Source: Massilia sp. Bi118 (GTDB lineage Bacteria; Pseudomonadota; Gammaproteobacteria; Burkholderiales; Burkholderiaceae_D). From it: a stretch of DNA of 64,000 bases. The position numbers and the translations under genes were made by a program. Shown in pieces: positions 27,556 through 37,603 of this stretch. The stretch's first letter is position 1, and the number at the start of each line of letters is the position of its first letter. The stretch is from assembly GCF_918697865.1 (NCBI RefSeq), contig NZ_CAKKMV010000001.1, positions 248,001 to 312,000 on the forward strand, written 5' to 3'. The notes below the pieces were generated by a model. It worked only from the letters and a program-made list of their open reading frames with translations. It ran no database searches and had not been told where the DNA came from.

Positions 27556-29220
27556 ATGAACTTCCTGAATCTGAACATCGCGAACCGCCTACGTCTCGGT
27601 TTTGGCCTGCAGCTCATCTTCATCCTCGTGTTGGCGATCGTCGGCGCCAAGTCGGTGGACAAGCTCCATGACGGCACGGACGAGCTGGCCAAGCGCGCGT
27701 CGACGCGTGTGCGCCTGGCCAACGTCGCGCTCGACAACGTACGCGGCAGCATGGGCCGGGTCGGCCAACTGGTTGCCGTGACCGACCCCGCTGCCCGCGA
27801 CGCCGCCGGTGCGCGCCTGGCCGCGAACATGGCGGCGGCCGACAAGGCGCTGCAGGAGCTCGAGCCGCTGCTGGTGGCGCCGGCGGGCAAGGTCCTGCTG
27901 GCGGACTCGGTAACCCTGCGCAGCGATTACCTGGCGCTGGTCGGCCAGGTGCAGGCGCTGGTGAAGGAAGACAAGCTGGACGAGGCGCGCGCCCTCGCGT
28001 TCGGCAAGACCTACGACGCCCTGCATGCGCTTGCCGCAAACCTGCGCAAGCAGATGGAATTCCAGAGCGGGCGCTTCGATGAACTGGCGGCGGAAGCCTC
28101 GGGCACCTACACGACCGCGCTGCGCGTCATCGCCATCGTGGCCGCAGTGGCCATGTTGCTGGCGATCGCCGCAGCCTTGCTGATCACCCGTTCGGTGGTG
28201 CGGCCGCTGAGCCGCGCGGTGGAGGTGGCGCGCACGGTGGCCTCGGGCGACCTGACCAGCCACATCGAGGTGCAGGGCAGCGACGAAGCCGCGCAGATGA
28301 TGCTGGCCCTGAAGGACATGAACGCCTCGCTGGCCAGGCTGGTTGCCGAAGTACGCACCGGCAGCGAGGAAATCGCCACCGCCGCGAACGAGATCGCGAG
28401 CGGCAACCTGGAACTGTCCTCGCGCACGGAGCAGCAGGCCGGCTCGCTCGAAGAGACGGCGTCCTCGATGGAAGAGATGACCTCGACCGTCCGCCAGAAC
28501 GCCGAGAATGCGCTGCAGGCGAACCAGCTGGCCGCCAGCGCATCCGACGTGGCGCGCCGCGGCGGTGAAGTGGTGGCGCGCGTGGTCGAGACCATGGGCG
28601 ACATCGACGTCGCCTCGCGCAAGATCGTCGAGATCATCGCCGTCATCGACGGCATCGCCTTCCAGACGAACATCCTGGCCTTGAACGCCGCCGTCGAAGC
28701 GGCGCGGGCCGGCGAGCAGGGACGTGGTTTCGCCGTGGTCGCGAGCGAGGTCCGCAACCTGGCGCAGCGCTCGGCCTCGGCGGCCAGGGAGATCAAGCAG
28801 CTGATCGACGACTCGGTCGGTAAGGTGAGCCAGGGTACGCAGCTGGTCGGCCAGGCCGGCGCCACGATGGGCGAGGTGGTGAACAGCGTACAGCGTGTCA
28901 CCGACATCATGGCCGAGATCAGCAGCGCCAGCCGCGAGCAGGAAGGCGGCATCACCCAGATCAATCACGCCATCACCGAGATGGATGCGGTCACCCAGCA
29001 GAACGCGGCCCTGGTCGAAGAAGCGGCCGGTGCGGCGGGCAGCCTGCAGGAGCAGGCGGAGCGGCTGGCGCAGATGGTGGCGGTGTTCAGGGTGGAGATG
29101 GCGGCTGCGCCGCGCAAGGTAGTGGCGAAGGCGGCGCCAGGGCAGCGTTTGCCCGCGGTGGTGGCGAAGCCGGCGGCTGCGAAGAAGGGTGCGGCGGTTG
29201 AGGAGTGGGAGACTTTCTAA
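27556..29220 (+). CDS. Methyl-accepting chemotaxis protein (Tsr/Tar type)
   Basis: About 554-aa chemoreceptor. Transmembrane helix near the start ([14 protein letters not shown]), a periplasmic four-helix-bundle sensor of about 150 residues, second helix ([21 protein letters not shown]), HAMP domain, then the cytoplasmic signalling bundle with the hairpin tip [34 protein letters not shown], which binds CheA/CheW. It ends in EEWETF, the CheR/CheB-docking pentapeptide type (NWETF). Start ATG 27556 gives the usual [15 protein letters not shown] 27526 is possible. No other chemotaxis gene is nearby. Ligand unknown. Confidence 0.93.
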   Translation: MNFLNLNIANRLRLGFGLQLIFILVLAIVGAKSVDKLHDGTDELAKRASTRVRLANVALDNVRGSMGRVGQLVAVTDPAARDAAGARLAANMAAADKALQELEPLLVAPAGKVLLADSVTLRSDYLALVGQVQALVKEDKLDEARALAFGKTYDALHALAANLRKQMEFQSGRFDELAAEASGTYTTALRVIAIVAAVAMLLAIAAALLITRSVVRPLSRAVEVARTVASGDLTSHIEVQGSDEAAQMMLALKDMNASLARLVAEVRTGSEEIATAANEIASGNLELSSRTEQQAGSLEETASSMEEMTSTVRQNAENALQANQLAASASDVARRGGEVVARVVETMGDIDVASRKIVEIIAVIDGIAFQTNILALNAAVEAARAGEQGRGFAVVASEVRNLAQRSASAAREIKQLIDDSVGKVSQGTQLVGQAGATMGEVVNSVQRVTDIMAEISSASREQEGGITQINHAITEMDAVTQQNAALVEEAAGAAGSLQEQAERLAQMVAVFRVEMAAAPRKVVAKAAPGQRLPAVVAKPAAAKKGAAVEEWETF

Positions 29221-29238
29221 TACCGCTACCCTAAAAAC

Positions 29239-29326
29239 CGTCATTCCCGCGCAGGCGGGAATCCAAGTTCTGCATGCGTTTCGATAGCTCGTCCAACTTG
29301 GATTCCCGCCTACGCGGGAATGACGG
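29239..29326. repeat. Inverted pair of family 1 palindromes
   Basis: CGTCATTCCCGCGCAGGCGG from 29239 and the inverted AACTTGGATTCCCGCCTACG from 29295. They fill the convergent gap between the chemoreceptor and the RND permease. The second copy ends directly at the RND stop codon. Confidence 0.78.
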
Positions 29327-32300
29327 TCACTTGACGGCGCTTTCCTCCCGCGGCACCTCATGATGCGGATGCTTCCGCAACCTCCGCCCCATCCTCCCCA
29401 TCCAGTGCTCCGCATCGTCCACATAAGTGAACACCGCCGGCACCACCAGCAAGCTCAGTAAGGTCGAAGTAATCAAGCCGCCGATCACCGCCACCGCCAT
29501 CGGCGAGCGGAAGCTCGGGTCGCCGGAGAAGCCCAGGGCCAGCGGCAGCATGCCGGCGCCCATGGCGATGGTGGTCATGACGATCGGGCGCGAGCGCTTG
29601 TGGCAGGCGTCCACCAGGGCGTCGAAGCGGTTCATGCCGGCTTTCCTCGCCAGGATCGCGTAGTCGACCAGCAGGATCGAGTTCTTGGTCACGATCCCCA
29701 TCAGCATGATCAGGCCGATCATGGTCGGCATCGACAGCGCATTCCGCGTCAGCAGCAGCGCGACGAAGGCGCCGCCGATCGACAGCGGCAGCGCCGCCAG
29801 GATGGTCACCGGCTGCAGGAAGTCGGTAAACAGCAGCACCAGTACGCCGTAGATGCACAGCACGCCGATGATCATCGCCAGGCCGAAGCTGGCAAACAAG
29901 GCCTGCATCTCCTGGGCGTCGCCCAGTTCCGCGATCTGCACCGAGGCGGGCAGGTTCTTGAGGGCCGGCAGGGCGCGCGCTTCCTCGTTCACTTCGCCCA
30001 GCGAGCGGCCGTTCAGCTCCACTTCCAGCGTCACGTTGCGGCTGCGGTTCAGGCGGTCGATCTGGGCCGGGCCGCTCTCCATGGTGATTTCCGCCACGTT
30101 CGCCAGCAGCACCGGGCCGTTCTTGCCCGGCACCGTCAGGCGCCCGATGGCGTCGAGGTCGGCGCGCACCGCGTCCGGCAGCTTCACGCGGATCGGCACC
30201 TGGCGCTCGGACACGTTCATCTTCGCCAGCACCTGGTCGTAGTCGCCGGCGGTGGCCACGCGCACGGTTTCGCCGATGCTGGCCGCAGTCACGCCGAGGT
30301 CGGCGGCGCGCGCGAAGTCGGGGCGCACGATGATCTCCGGCCGCACCAGCGAGGCGCTGGAGCTGACGTTGCCGACGCCGTGCAGGGTGCGCAGCTGGCG
30401 CTCGGCTTCGCGGGCGACGGCGGTCAGGGCCACCGGATCTTCGCTGCGCAGCACCAGCTGCATCTTGACGCCGGTGTCGGGCGGTCCTACCGTGAAGCGG
30501 GCGCCGGGGATGTCGGCCAGCTTTGCGCGAAGGCTCGATTCGATGGCGGCCAGCGATTCCTTGCGGTCGCTGCGGTGTACGGTGGTGAGGGTCAGCACGG
30601 CGCGCCGCGCTTCGGCCGCGCCGCCAGGGGCGAAAGCGTCGCCGCTGGAGCCGCCGCCGATGGAGCTGAACACGCCCTTTACCTGCGGGACCTGCAGCGC
30701 GGCCTGGCGCACGCGCTCGGCCACCAGGCGCGTCTCCGCCAGCGTCGAGCCGGGCGGCAGTTCGACGTTGATCTGGGTCTGGGCGCGGTCGGCGGCCGGC
30801 ACGAAGCCGGTCGGCAGCAGCGGCACCAGCGAGATCGAGCCGACGAAGAACAAGGCCGCCGCCAGCATGGTGAGGCCGCGGTGGCGCAGGCACCACTGCA
30901 TGATGTGCATGTAGCGCCGCATGACCGGGCCGTCCTTTTCCTCACCGTGTTTGGCCGGCTTCAGGAAATAGGCCGCCATCATCGGCGTCAGCAGGCGCGC
31001 CACCAGCAGCGAGGCCAGGATGGCCAGCACCGCGGTCCAGCCGAACTGCTTGAAAAATTTGCCGGGGATGCCGCTCATGAAGGCGGTCGGCAGGAACACC
31101 GCCACCAGCGAGAACGTGGTCGCGATCACCGCCATGCCGATTTCGTCGGCCGCTTCCAGCGCGGCCTGCATCGGCGTCTTGCCCATTTTGAGGTGGCGCG
31201 AGATGTTTTCGATCTCGACGATCGCATCGTCCACCAGCACGCCCACCACCAGGGCCAGCGAGAGCAAGGTCACCATGTTCAGCGTGTAGCCGAACAGGTA
31301 CTGGCCGAGAAAGGCCGGGATCACCGACAGCGGCAGGGCGGCGGCGGCGACCAGGGTGGCGCGCCAGTCGCGCAGGAACCAGAACACCACCAGCACGGCC
31401 AGGATCGCGCCCTCGTACAGCATCTCCATCGAGGCCTTGAAGTTTTCCGTGACCGGTTCGGCGTTGTCGATCACTTCGCGCAGCACTACGTTGCCATGCC
31501 TGGCCTGCAGCTCGCGAATGGCGGCGCGGGCGCCCTCGGCGACCTCGGTCTCGCCGGCGCCGCGGGTGCGGAAGACTTCGAAGCCGACCACGCTGCGGCC
31601 ATTCTGCTCGGCCAGTGCGCGCGGCTCGGCCACCGTGTCCTCGACCTTCGCGATTTCGTCCAGTCGCACGTGGCGGCCGTCCGGCAGCGGAATCTCCATG
31701 CGCGCCAGCTCCTGCGCCGTCTGTACGGTGGCGAGGGTGCGCACCGACTGCTCGGCGCCGCTGACGTCGCCGCGTCCGCCCGGCTCCTCGCGCTGCACGT
31801 TGCGCAGCTGGCGCGAGACGTCCAGCGCGGACACCCGCAGCGCCGCCATGCGGGCGTCGTCGAGCTCGACCCGCACTTCGCGAGTCACGCCGCCGACGCG
31901 CTTGACCGCGCCCACGCCCGGCACGCTGAGCAGGCGCTTGGATACCGTGTTGTCGACGAACCAGCTGAGGTCCGGCGCATCCAGCGCCGGCTTGCCGTTG
32001 GCCTGTGCCGCCTCGGCGGTGAAGGTCAGGATCACGCGGCCGGCGGTCGCGACCTTGGTCACGCTGGGGTCGCGCATCTCGGCCGGCAGGTCGGCGCGCA
32101 CGCGCGCCACCGCGTCGCGCACGTCGTTGACGGCGTCTGACAAGTCCTTCTCGAGCACGAATTCGACGGTGATGGTGGCGACGCCGTCCAGCACCTTGGT
32201 ATAGATGTTCTTGATGCCTTGCAGGGTCGCGACCGAGTCCTCGATCTTGCGCGCGACCTCGGTTTCCAGCTGGGCCGGCGCGGCGCCGTCCAGGGTGGCG

Positions 32301-32443
32301 GTGACGGTCACGATGGGCAGTTCGATGTCCGGGAAATCCTGCACCTTGTTGGCCCGGAAGGCCAGGATGCCGGCCAGCGTGAGCAGGGCGAACAGCATGA
32401 TCGCCGGGATCGGGTTGCGGATCGAGAGGGCCGAGAAATTCAT
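29327..32443 (-). CDS. RND efflux pump inner-membrane permease
   Basis: 1038-aa proton-driven efflux transporter of the AcrB/HAE1 class: twelve helices and two large periplasmic loops. The start MNFSALSIRNPIPAIMLFALL is typical; the frame is open 29 codons further, but that part is Arg-rich and overlaps the adaptor gene. Recognisable segments are VQDFPDIELPIVTVTATLDGA, the TM4 region LSLALVVGVLVDDAIVEIENI carrying the proton-relay aspartates, and GLIMLMGIVTKNSILLVDYA in the second half. Partner adaptor lies ten bases upstream. No outer-membrane channel gene is in the unit, so it likely shares a TolC-type channel. Substrates unknown. Confidence 0.93.
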   Translation of the reverse strand: MNFSALSIRNPIPAIMLFALLTLAGILAFRANKVQDFPDIELPIVTVTATLDGAAPAQLETEVARKIEDSVATLQGIKNIYTKVLDGVATITVEFVLEKDLSDAVNDVRDAVARVRADLPAEMRDPSVTKVATAGRVILTFTAEAAQANGKPALDAPDLSWFVDNTVSKRLLSVPGVGAVKRVGGVTREVRVELDDARMAALRVSALDVSRQLRNVQREEPGGRGDVSGAEQSVRTLATVQTAQELARMEIPLPDGRHVRLDEIAKVEDTVAEPRALAEQNGRSVVGFEVFRTRGAGETEVAEGARAAIRELQARHGNVVLREVIDNAEPVTENFKASMEMLYEGAILAVLVVFWFLRDWRATLVAAAALPLSVIPAFLGQYLFGYTLNMVTLLSLALVVGVLVDDAIVEIENISRHLKMGKTPMQAALEAADEIGMAVIATTFSLVAVFLPTAFMSGIPGKFFKQFGWTAVLAILASLLVARLLTPMMAAYFLKPAKHGEEKDGPVMRRYMHIMQWCLRHRGLTMLAAALFFVGSISLVPLLPTGFVPAADRAQTQINVELPPGSTLAETRLVAERVRQAALQVPQVKGVFSSIGGGSSGDAFAPGGAAEARRAVLTLTTVHRSDRKESLAAIESSLRAKLADIPGARFTVGPPDTGVKMQLVLRSEDPVALTAVAREAERQLRTLHGVGNVSSSASLVRPEIIVRPDFARAADLGVTAASIGETVRVATAGDYDQVLAKMNVSERQVPIRVKLPDAVRADLDAIGRLTVPGKNGPVLLANVAEITMESGPAQIDRLNRSRNVTLEVELNGRSLGEVNEEARALPALKNLPASVQIAELGDAQEMQALFASFGLAMIIGVLCIYGVLVLLFTDFLQPVTILAALPLSIGGAFVALLLTRNALSMPTMIGLIMLMGIVTKNSILLVDYAILARKAGMNRFDALVDACHKRSRPIVMTTIAMGAGMLPLALGFSGDPSFRSPMAVAVIGGLITSTLLSLLVVPAVFTYVDDAEHWMGRMGRRLRKHPHHEVPREESAVK

Positions 32444-32453
32444 GCCTGCCCCT

Positions 32454-33602
32454 TCAGCGCTTGGCCACGGCGGTCGGCGCCGCCGGCGCGGACGGCACCG
32501 CAGCTGGCACGTTCCGCACCAGATCGCCATCGTTCAGGAAGCCGGCGCCGCTGGTCACCACCAGTGCATCCGCCGGCAGGCCGGCCACGATTTCGACGCG
32601 GTCGCCGAGGCGGCGGCCGGTGGTCACCTTGACCTGGCTGACGTGATTGTCCTGGTTCAGGCGGAACACATAAGAGAAGCCGTCGCGCACGACGACGGCC
32701 TGCTGCGGCACGGTCAGCGCGCCCGACTCGCCAAGCGTGAATGCGCCGCCAGCGAACATTCCGGCCTTGAGCGGGGCGTTCGACGAAAGACTCGGCGGCA
32801 GGTCGACATAGACCAGGGCGACGCGGCTTTGCGGGTCGACGGTCGGAGCCACGGTGCGCACCGTGCCCTTGATGGTGGCGCCGCTGGCGGCCTTGACCTC
32901 GGCCTTCAGGCCCGGCTTCATGCGCGGCAGCTCGGCGGCGGTGACCTCGGCGCGCCATTCCAGGCGGCCCTGGCGGATCATGCGGAACAGCTCCGTGCCC
33001 ACGCCCGCGACCGCGCCCACGGTGGCATTGCGCGCCGAGATGATGCCGCTGTCGGGCGCCACCACCTGCGTGTACTTCAGGCGCAGCTGCTGCTGCGACA
33101 GGCTGGCGCGCGCAGCCGCCACCCGCGCCGCGGCGGTGCGCTCGGCGGTGATGTACTGGGTGACCTGCTGCTCGCTCATGGCGCCCGAGCTTTTCAGTGC
33201 GCGGGCGCGCTGGGCGTCGGCCTGGGCGGCTGCCGCATTCGCCTCGGCTTCCTGCAGCGCGGCGCGGCCCTGGGCCAGGTCGGCGTTGACGACGTCGGCA
33301 TCGAACACGGCCAGCACCTCGCCCTTCTTGACGATGTCGCCGACATTGACGCGCACTTCGCGCAGGCGCAGGCCGTTCGATTCGCTGCCGATGACGGCTT
33401 CCTGCCAGGCGGCGACGTTGCCGTTGGCGTTCAGGCGCAGCGGCAGGCGCGCGGTGCTTGGCCGCGCCGTGGTCACGGTGAGGGCCGGGCGCGGGGCGGC
33501 CGCCTTCTTGTCGTCGGCGGCGCGGCTGGTGGCATAGGCGCCGGCCAGGGCTGCGAGCACGGCGAGCGGGATCAGGATGTGGGGGCGGGGGCGGGTCATC
33601 AT
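32454..33602 (-). CDS. RND efflux periplasmic adaptor (membrane fusion protein)
   Basis: About 382-aa periplasmic adaptor linking the RND permease to an outer-membrane channel. N-terminal signal/anchor (HILIPLAVLAALAGAYATSRA), lipoyl halves (NVAAWQEAVIGSESNGLRLREVRVNVGDIVKKGEVLAVFD and VVAPDSGIISARNATVGAVA), a helical hairpin (LAQGRAALQEAEANAAAAQA) and beta-barrel domain. Two adjacent ATG codons (33602 and 33599) are possible starts. First gene of the adaptor-permease unit, divergent from the DUF1800 gene. Confidence 0.92.
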   Translation of the reverse strand: MMTRPRPHILIPLAVLAALAGAYATSRAADDKKAAAPRPALTVTTARPSTARLPLRLNANGNVAAWQEAVIGSESNGLRLREVRVNVGDIVKKGEVLAVFDADVVNADLAQGRAALQEAEANAAAAQADAQRARALKSSGAMSEQQVTQYITAERTAAARVAAARASLSQQQLRLKYTQVVAPDSGIISARNATVGAVAGVGTELFRMIRQGRLEWRAEVTAAELPRMKPGLKAEVKAASGATIKGTVRTVAPTVDPQSRVALVYVDLPPSLSSNAPLKAGMFAGGAFTLGESGALTVPQQAVVVRDGFSYVFRLNQDNHVSQVKVTTGRRLGDRVEIVAGLPADALVVTSGAGFLNDGDLVRNVPAAVPSAPAAPTAVAKR

Positions 33603-33746
33603 CCTGCGAGTGTAACAAAAATGCATGCTTTGCTGCCGCCTCGTATGTACGAATCCGGCTTTACAAATCTTTACGCCTGAAAACGCAACCTGCCTACTAC
33701 ACTGTATCTTATGCTTGTGTGCGATATCCCATCGGAGCGTCCGTTC

Positions 33747-35285
<1,539 letters not shown>

Positions 35286-35306
35286 GCACGCTTCGAGGAG
35301 ACAAGC

Positions 35307-36542
35307 ATGAAACGCAGGAACTTCCTGAACACGCTGGCGCTGGGCGCCGGCATCGTGCTGCCGCTGGGCCCTCACGCCTGGGCCGCGACCGGGACCGGCG
35401 AGAGCCCGACCCGCAAGAAGCTGGTGGTGGTGATGCTGCGCGGCGCGGTGGACGGTTTGAACGTGGTGGCGCCGGTGGGCGACGAGAACTATCTGCGCCT
35501 GCGCCCCGGCATCGGCCTGGCCAGCCCCGGCATGGAGAACGGCGCGCTGGACCTGGACGGCTACTTCGGCCTGCACCCGGCGCTGGCCAGCCTGCAGCCG
35601 CTATGGCAGCAGAAGAAGCTGGCCTTCGTGCACGCCAGCGGCTCGCCCGACGGCACCCGCTCGCACTTCGACGCCCAGGACTATATGGAATCGGCAACGC
35701 CGGGCCGCAAGAACACGCCGGACGGCTGGATGAACCGCCTGGTCGCGACCCTGCCGGGCACCACCACGCCGAGCCGCCTGCTGGGCATCGGGCCGGTCAT
35801 GCCGCGCATCCTGGCCGGCCAGGCGGCGGCCGTGAACCTGCCGAACGTCGCCTCGGGCACCCGTGCCGACATCCTCGACCGCCCGGCGATCGGCGCCGCC
35901 TTCGACCAGCTGTACGCGAACCACCCGCGCTTCGGCCGCGCCTACGACGATGGCCGCAAGGCGCACCGCGAAGTGATGATGGCCGCCGCCGAGACCCCGC
36001 AGATGCAGGCTGCCGACCGCGGCGCGCCGCTGCCCAATGGCTTCCCGGACGATGCGGCGCGCCTGGCCACCCTGATGCGCAACGACCCGAAGATCCAGAT
36101 GGCCTTCGTCGCGCTGGGCGGCTGGGACACCCACGTCGGCCAGGGCGCCGGCACCGGCCAGCTGGCGAATCGACTGGCGCCGCTGGGGCAGGGCCTGGCG
36201 GTGCTGGCCGAGCGCCTCGGTACTTTGTTCGACGATACCGTCATCGTGGTGATGTCGGAGTTCGGCCGCACCGCGCGCGAGAACGGCACTGGCGGCACCG
36301 ATCACGGCCACGGCAATGCGATGTGGGTACTGGGCGGGAAGGTCAACGGCGGCCGCGTCTACGGCGACTGGCAAGGGCTGGAAGACGCGGCGCTGAACGA
36401 AGGGCGGGATTTGCCGGTCACAACCGATTTCCGTTCGGTGCTGGCGCAGGTAGCCGAACGACATTTACTTTTGAGTGACAGGCAGCTGGGACAGGTGTTT
36501 CCCGCAATGCCGCAAAAGGGGCCCTCGTTCAAGGTGGTGTGA
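35307..36542 (+). CDS. DUF1501 family Tat-exported protein
   Basis: 411-aa protein with a twin-arginine signal (MKRRNFLNTLALGAGIVLPLG), so exported folded. DUF1501 (sulfatase/alkaline-phosphatase-like fold) blocks: KLVVVMLRGAVDGLNVVAP, GSPDGTRSHFDAQDYME, FVALGGWDTHVGQG and VVMSEFGRTARENGTGGTDHGHGN. The histidines and aspartates in the last two are likely metal ligands, which would fit Tat export. Operon partner of the DUF1800 gene. Substrate unknown. Confidence 0.9.
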   Translation: MKRRNFLNTLALGAGIVLPLGPHAWAATGTGESPTRKKLVVVMLRGAVDGLNVVAPVGDENYLRLRPGIGLASPGMENGALDLDGYFGLHPALASLQPLWQQKKLAFVHASGSPDGTRSHFDAQDYMESATPGRKNTPDGWMNRLVATLPGTTTPSRLLGIGPVMPRILAGQAAAVNLPNVASGTRADILDRPAIGAAFDQLYANHPRFGRAYDDGRKAHREVMMAAAETPQMQAADRGAPLPNGFPDDAARLATLMRNDPKIQMAFVALGGWDTHVGQGAGTGQLANRLAPLGQGLAVLAERLGTLFDDTVIVVMSEFGRTARENGTGGTDHGHGNAMWVLGGKVNGGRVYGDWQGLEDAALNEGRDLPVTTDFRSVLAQVAERHLLLSDRQLGQVFPAMPQKGPSFKVV

Positions 36543-36672
36543 TGAGAATGTAGGAGCCATCCCACTCTGGAGCGAGGCGTAGAAGCTATCGTAGTTCTAC
36601 TGTATTGCGCTGCACAATAAACGGCGCTATAGTGGAATTGTCTCCTCCAGTTTTCTCCGAAATCTGGATTCC

Positions 36673-36704
36673 GCCCGCTCCGCAAGGTAGCGGGCTTTTT
36701 TTTT
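36673..36704 (+). terminator. Rho-independent terminator after the DUF1800/DUF1501 pair
   Basis: GCCCGCT (36673-36679) pairs with AGCGGGC (36689-36695) and is followed by nine T residues. It lies about 130 bases after the DUF1501 stop; the bases between show no gene. Confidence 0.85.
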
Positions 36705-36711
36705 ATTCGCT

Positions 36712-36840
36712 GGTCGTTCCCGCGAAAGCGGGAACCCATTCTGAATAACAGAATTCAGTAACTCGGAAATACCTCGGCTGCTCCAGGAATACTGGCTTCT
36801 GATGCTCAGTATGGATTCCCGCTTTCGCGGGAATGACGGT
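36712..36840. repeat. Inverted pair of family 1 palindromes
   Basis: GGTCGTTCCCGCGAAAGCGG from 36712 and inverted ATGGATTCCCGCTTTCGCGG from 36811. The right copy runs into the stop codon (36840-36842) of the minus-strand 2OG-Fe dioxygenase gene. The sequence between contains a short inverted repeat (TTCTGAATAACAGAATTCAG) and no gene. Confidence 0.75.
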
Positions 36841-37580
36841 TATGACGCGTCGTCGCCCTGGAACGCGCCCGCGCGCCAGGTCAACACCAGCGTATCCCGG
36901 TGCCCATGCTCCCCCAGCGGCTGGATCGGCGTCGATTCATGGATCACAGCGGCGTCGTCGAGCAGCAGCATGGTCCAGGGTTCGAGCATCGTGAAGCGCT
37001 GTCCCTTCGGGCCATCGGCTTCGAACACGCGGGTCTCGCCGCCCTTGATGCCCTCGCGCCCGATCAGGATCACGGCCACGAAGTCGACGCCGTCGCGGTG
37101 CGCGCCTTCCGGCGTCGGACGGCCGATGCCGTCGGCGGTGTCGATGCGGAACTGGTGCGCCTCGACATACCAGGGCTGCGGACCCTTCACCGCGGTGCAG
37201 ACCGCGCCCAGTGCGCGCAGCAGGCGGTTCCAGGCCGGCTGGTCGCTGGTGGCCGCTTCGATCGGCACGAACAGGCGGTGCATGCCGCCGTGCAGGGCGT
37301 TGTACTCGACCGGCTGCCAGTGCGCGCGGTGCGGGCTCTGGACCAGCGCCGAGCCGTCGTCGACGAAGCAGGAGTGGCGCCGGCGCCGGTAGCGGCCGCC
37401 GTCCTTCAGGTAGTTGTCGAGTTCCAGGCGGTCCCAGCTCGGCGCCAGGGCCTGCAGATCGTCGAGGGAGCAGCCGGCGAGGCTGGCCACGTCTTGCGGA
37501 CGCAGCAGGGCATAGCCGTCCGTGCGCAGCGCATCGACGATGCGCGACGGGTCGGAATAGGGTGGTTGCGAGGTAGTCAT
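36840..37580 (-). CDS. 2OG-Fe dioxygenase family protein
   Basis: 246 aa from the ATG at 37580. Likely Fe(II)/2-oxoglutarate oxygenase with a jelly-roll core: the metal motif H-x-D is in EGAHRDGVDFVAVILIG, the distal histidine in LLDDAAVIHESTPI, and the 2OG-binding arginine probably in HRDTLVLTWRAG. It resembles the free-amino-acid hydroxylase group (BsmA/IDO-like), but the substrate is not predictable. A longer reading frame would use GTG at 37607 and overlap the receptor gene. It follows the TonB-dependent receptor by 23 bases, so it may be the last gene of that operon. Confidence 0.78.
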   Translation of the reverse strand: MTTSQPPYSDPSRIVDALRTDGYALLRPQDVASLAGCSLDDLQALAPSWDRLELDNYLKDGGRYRRRRHSCFVDDGSALVQSPHRAHWQPVEYNALHGGMHRLFVPIEAATSDQPAWNRLLRALGAVCTAVKGPQPWYVEAHQFRIDTADGIGRPTPEGAHRDGVDFVAVILIGREGIKGGETRVFEADGPKGQRFTMLEPWTMLLLDDAAVIHESTPIQPLGEHGHRDTLVLTWRAGAFQGDDAS

Positions 37581-37603
37581 CCCGCTAGCGTAGCAGGTTT
37601 TCG

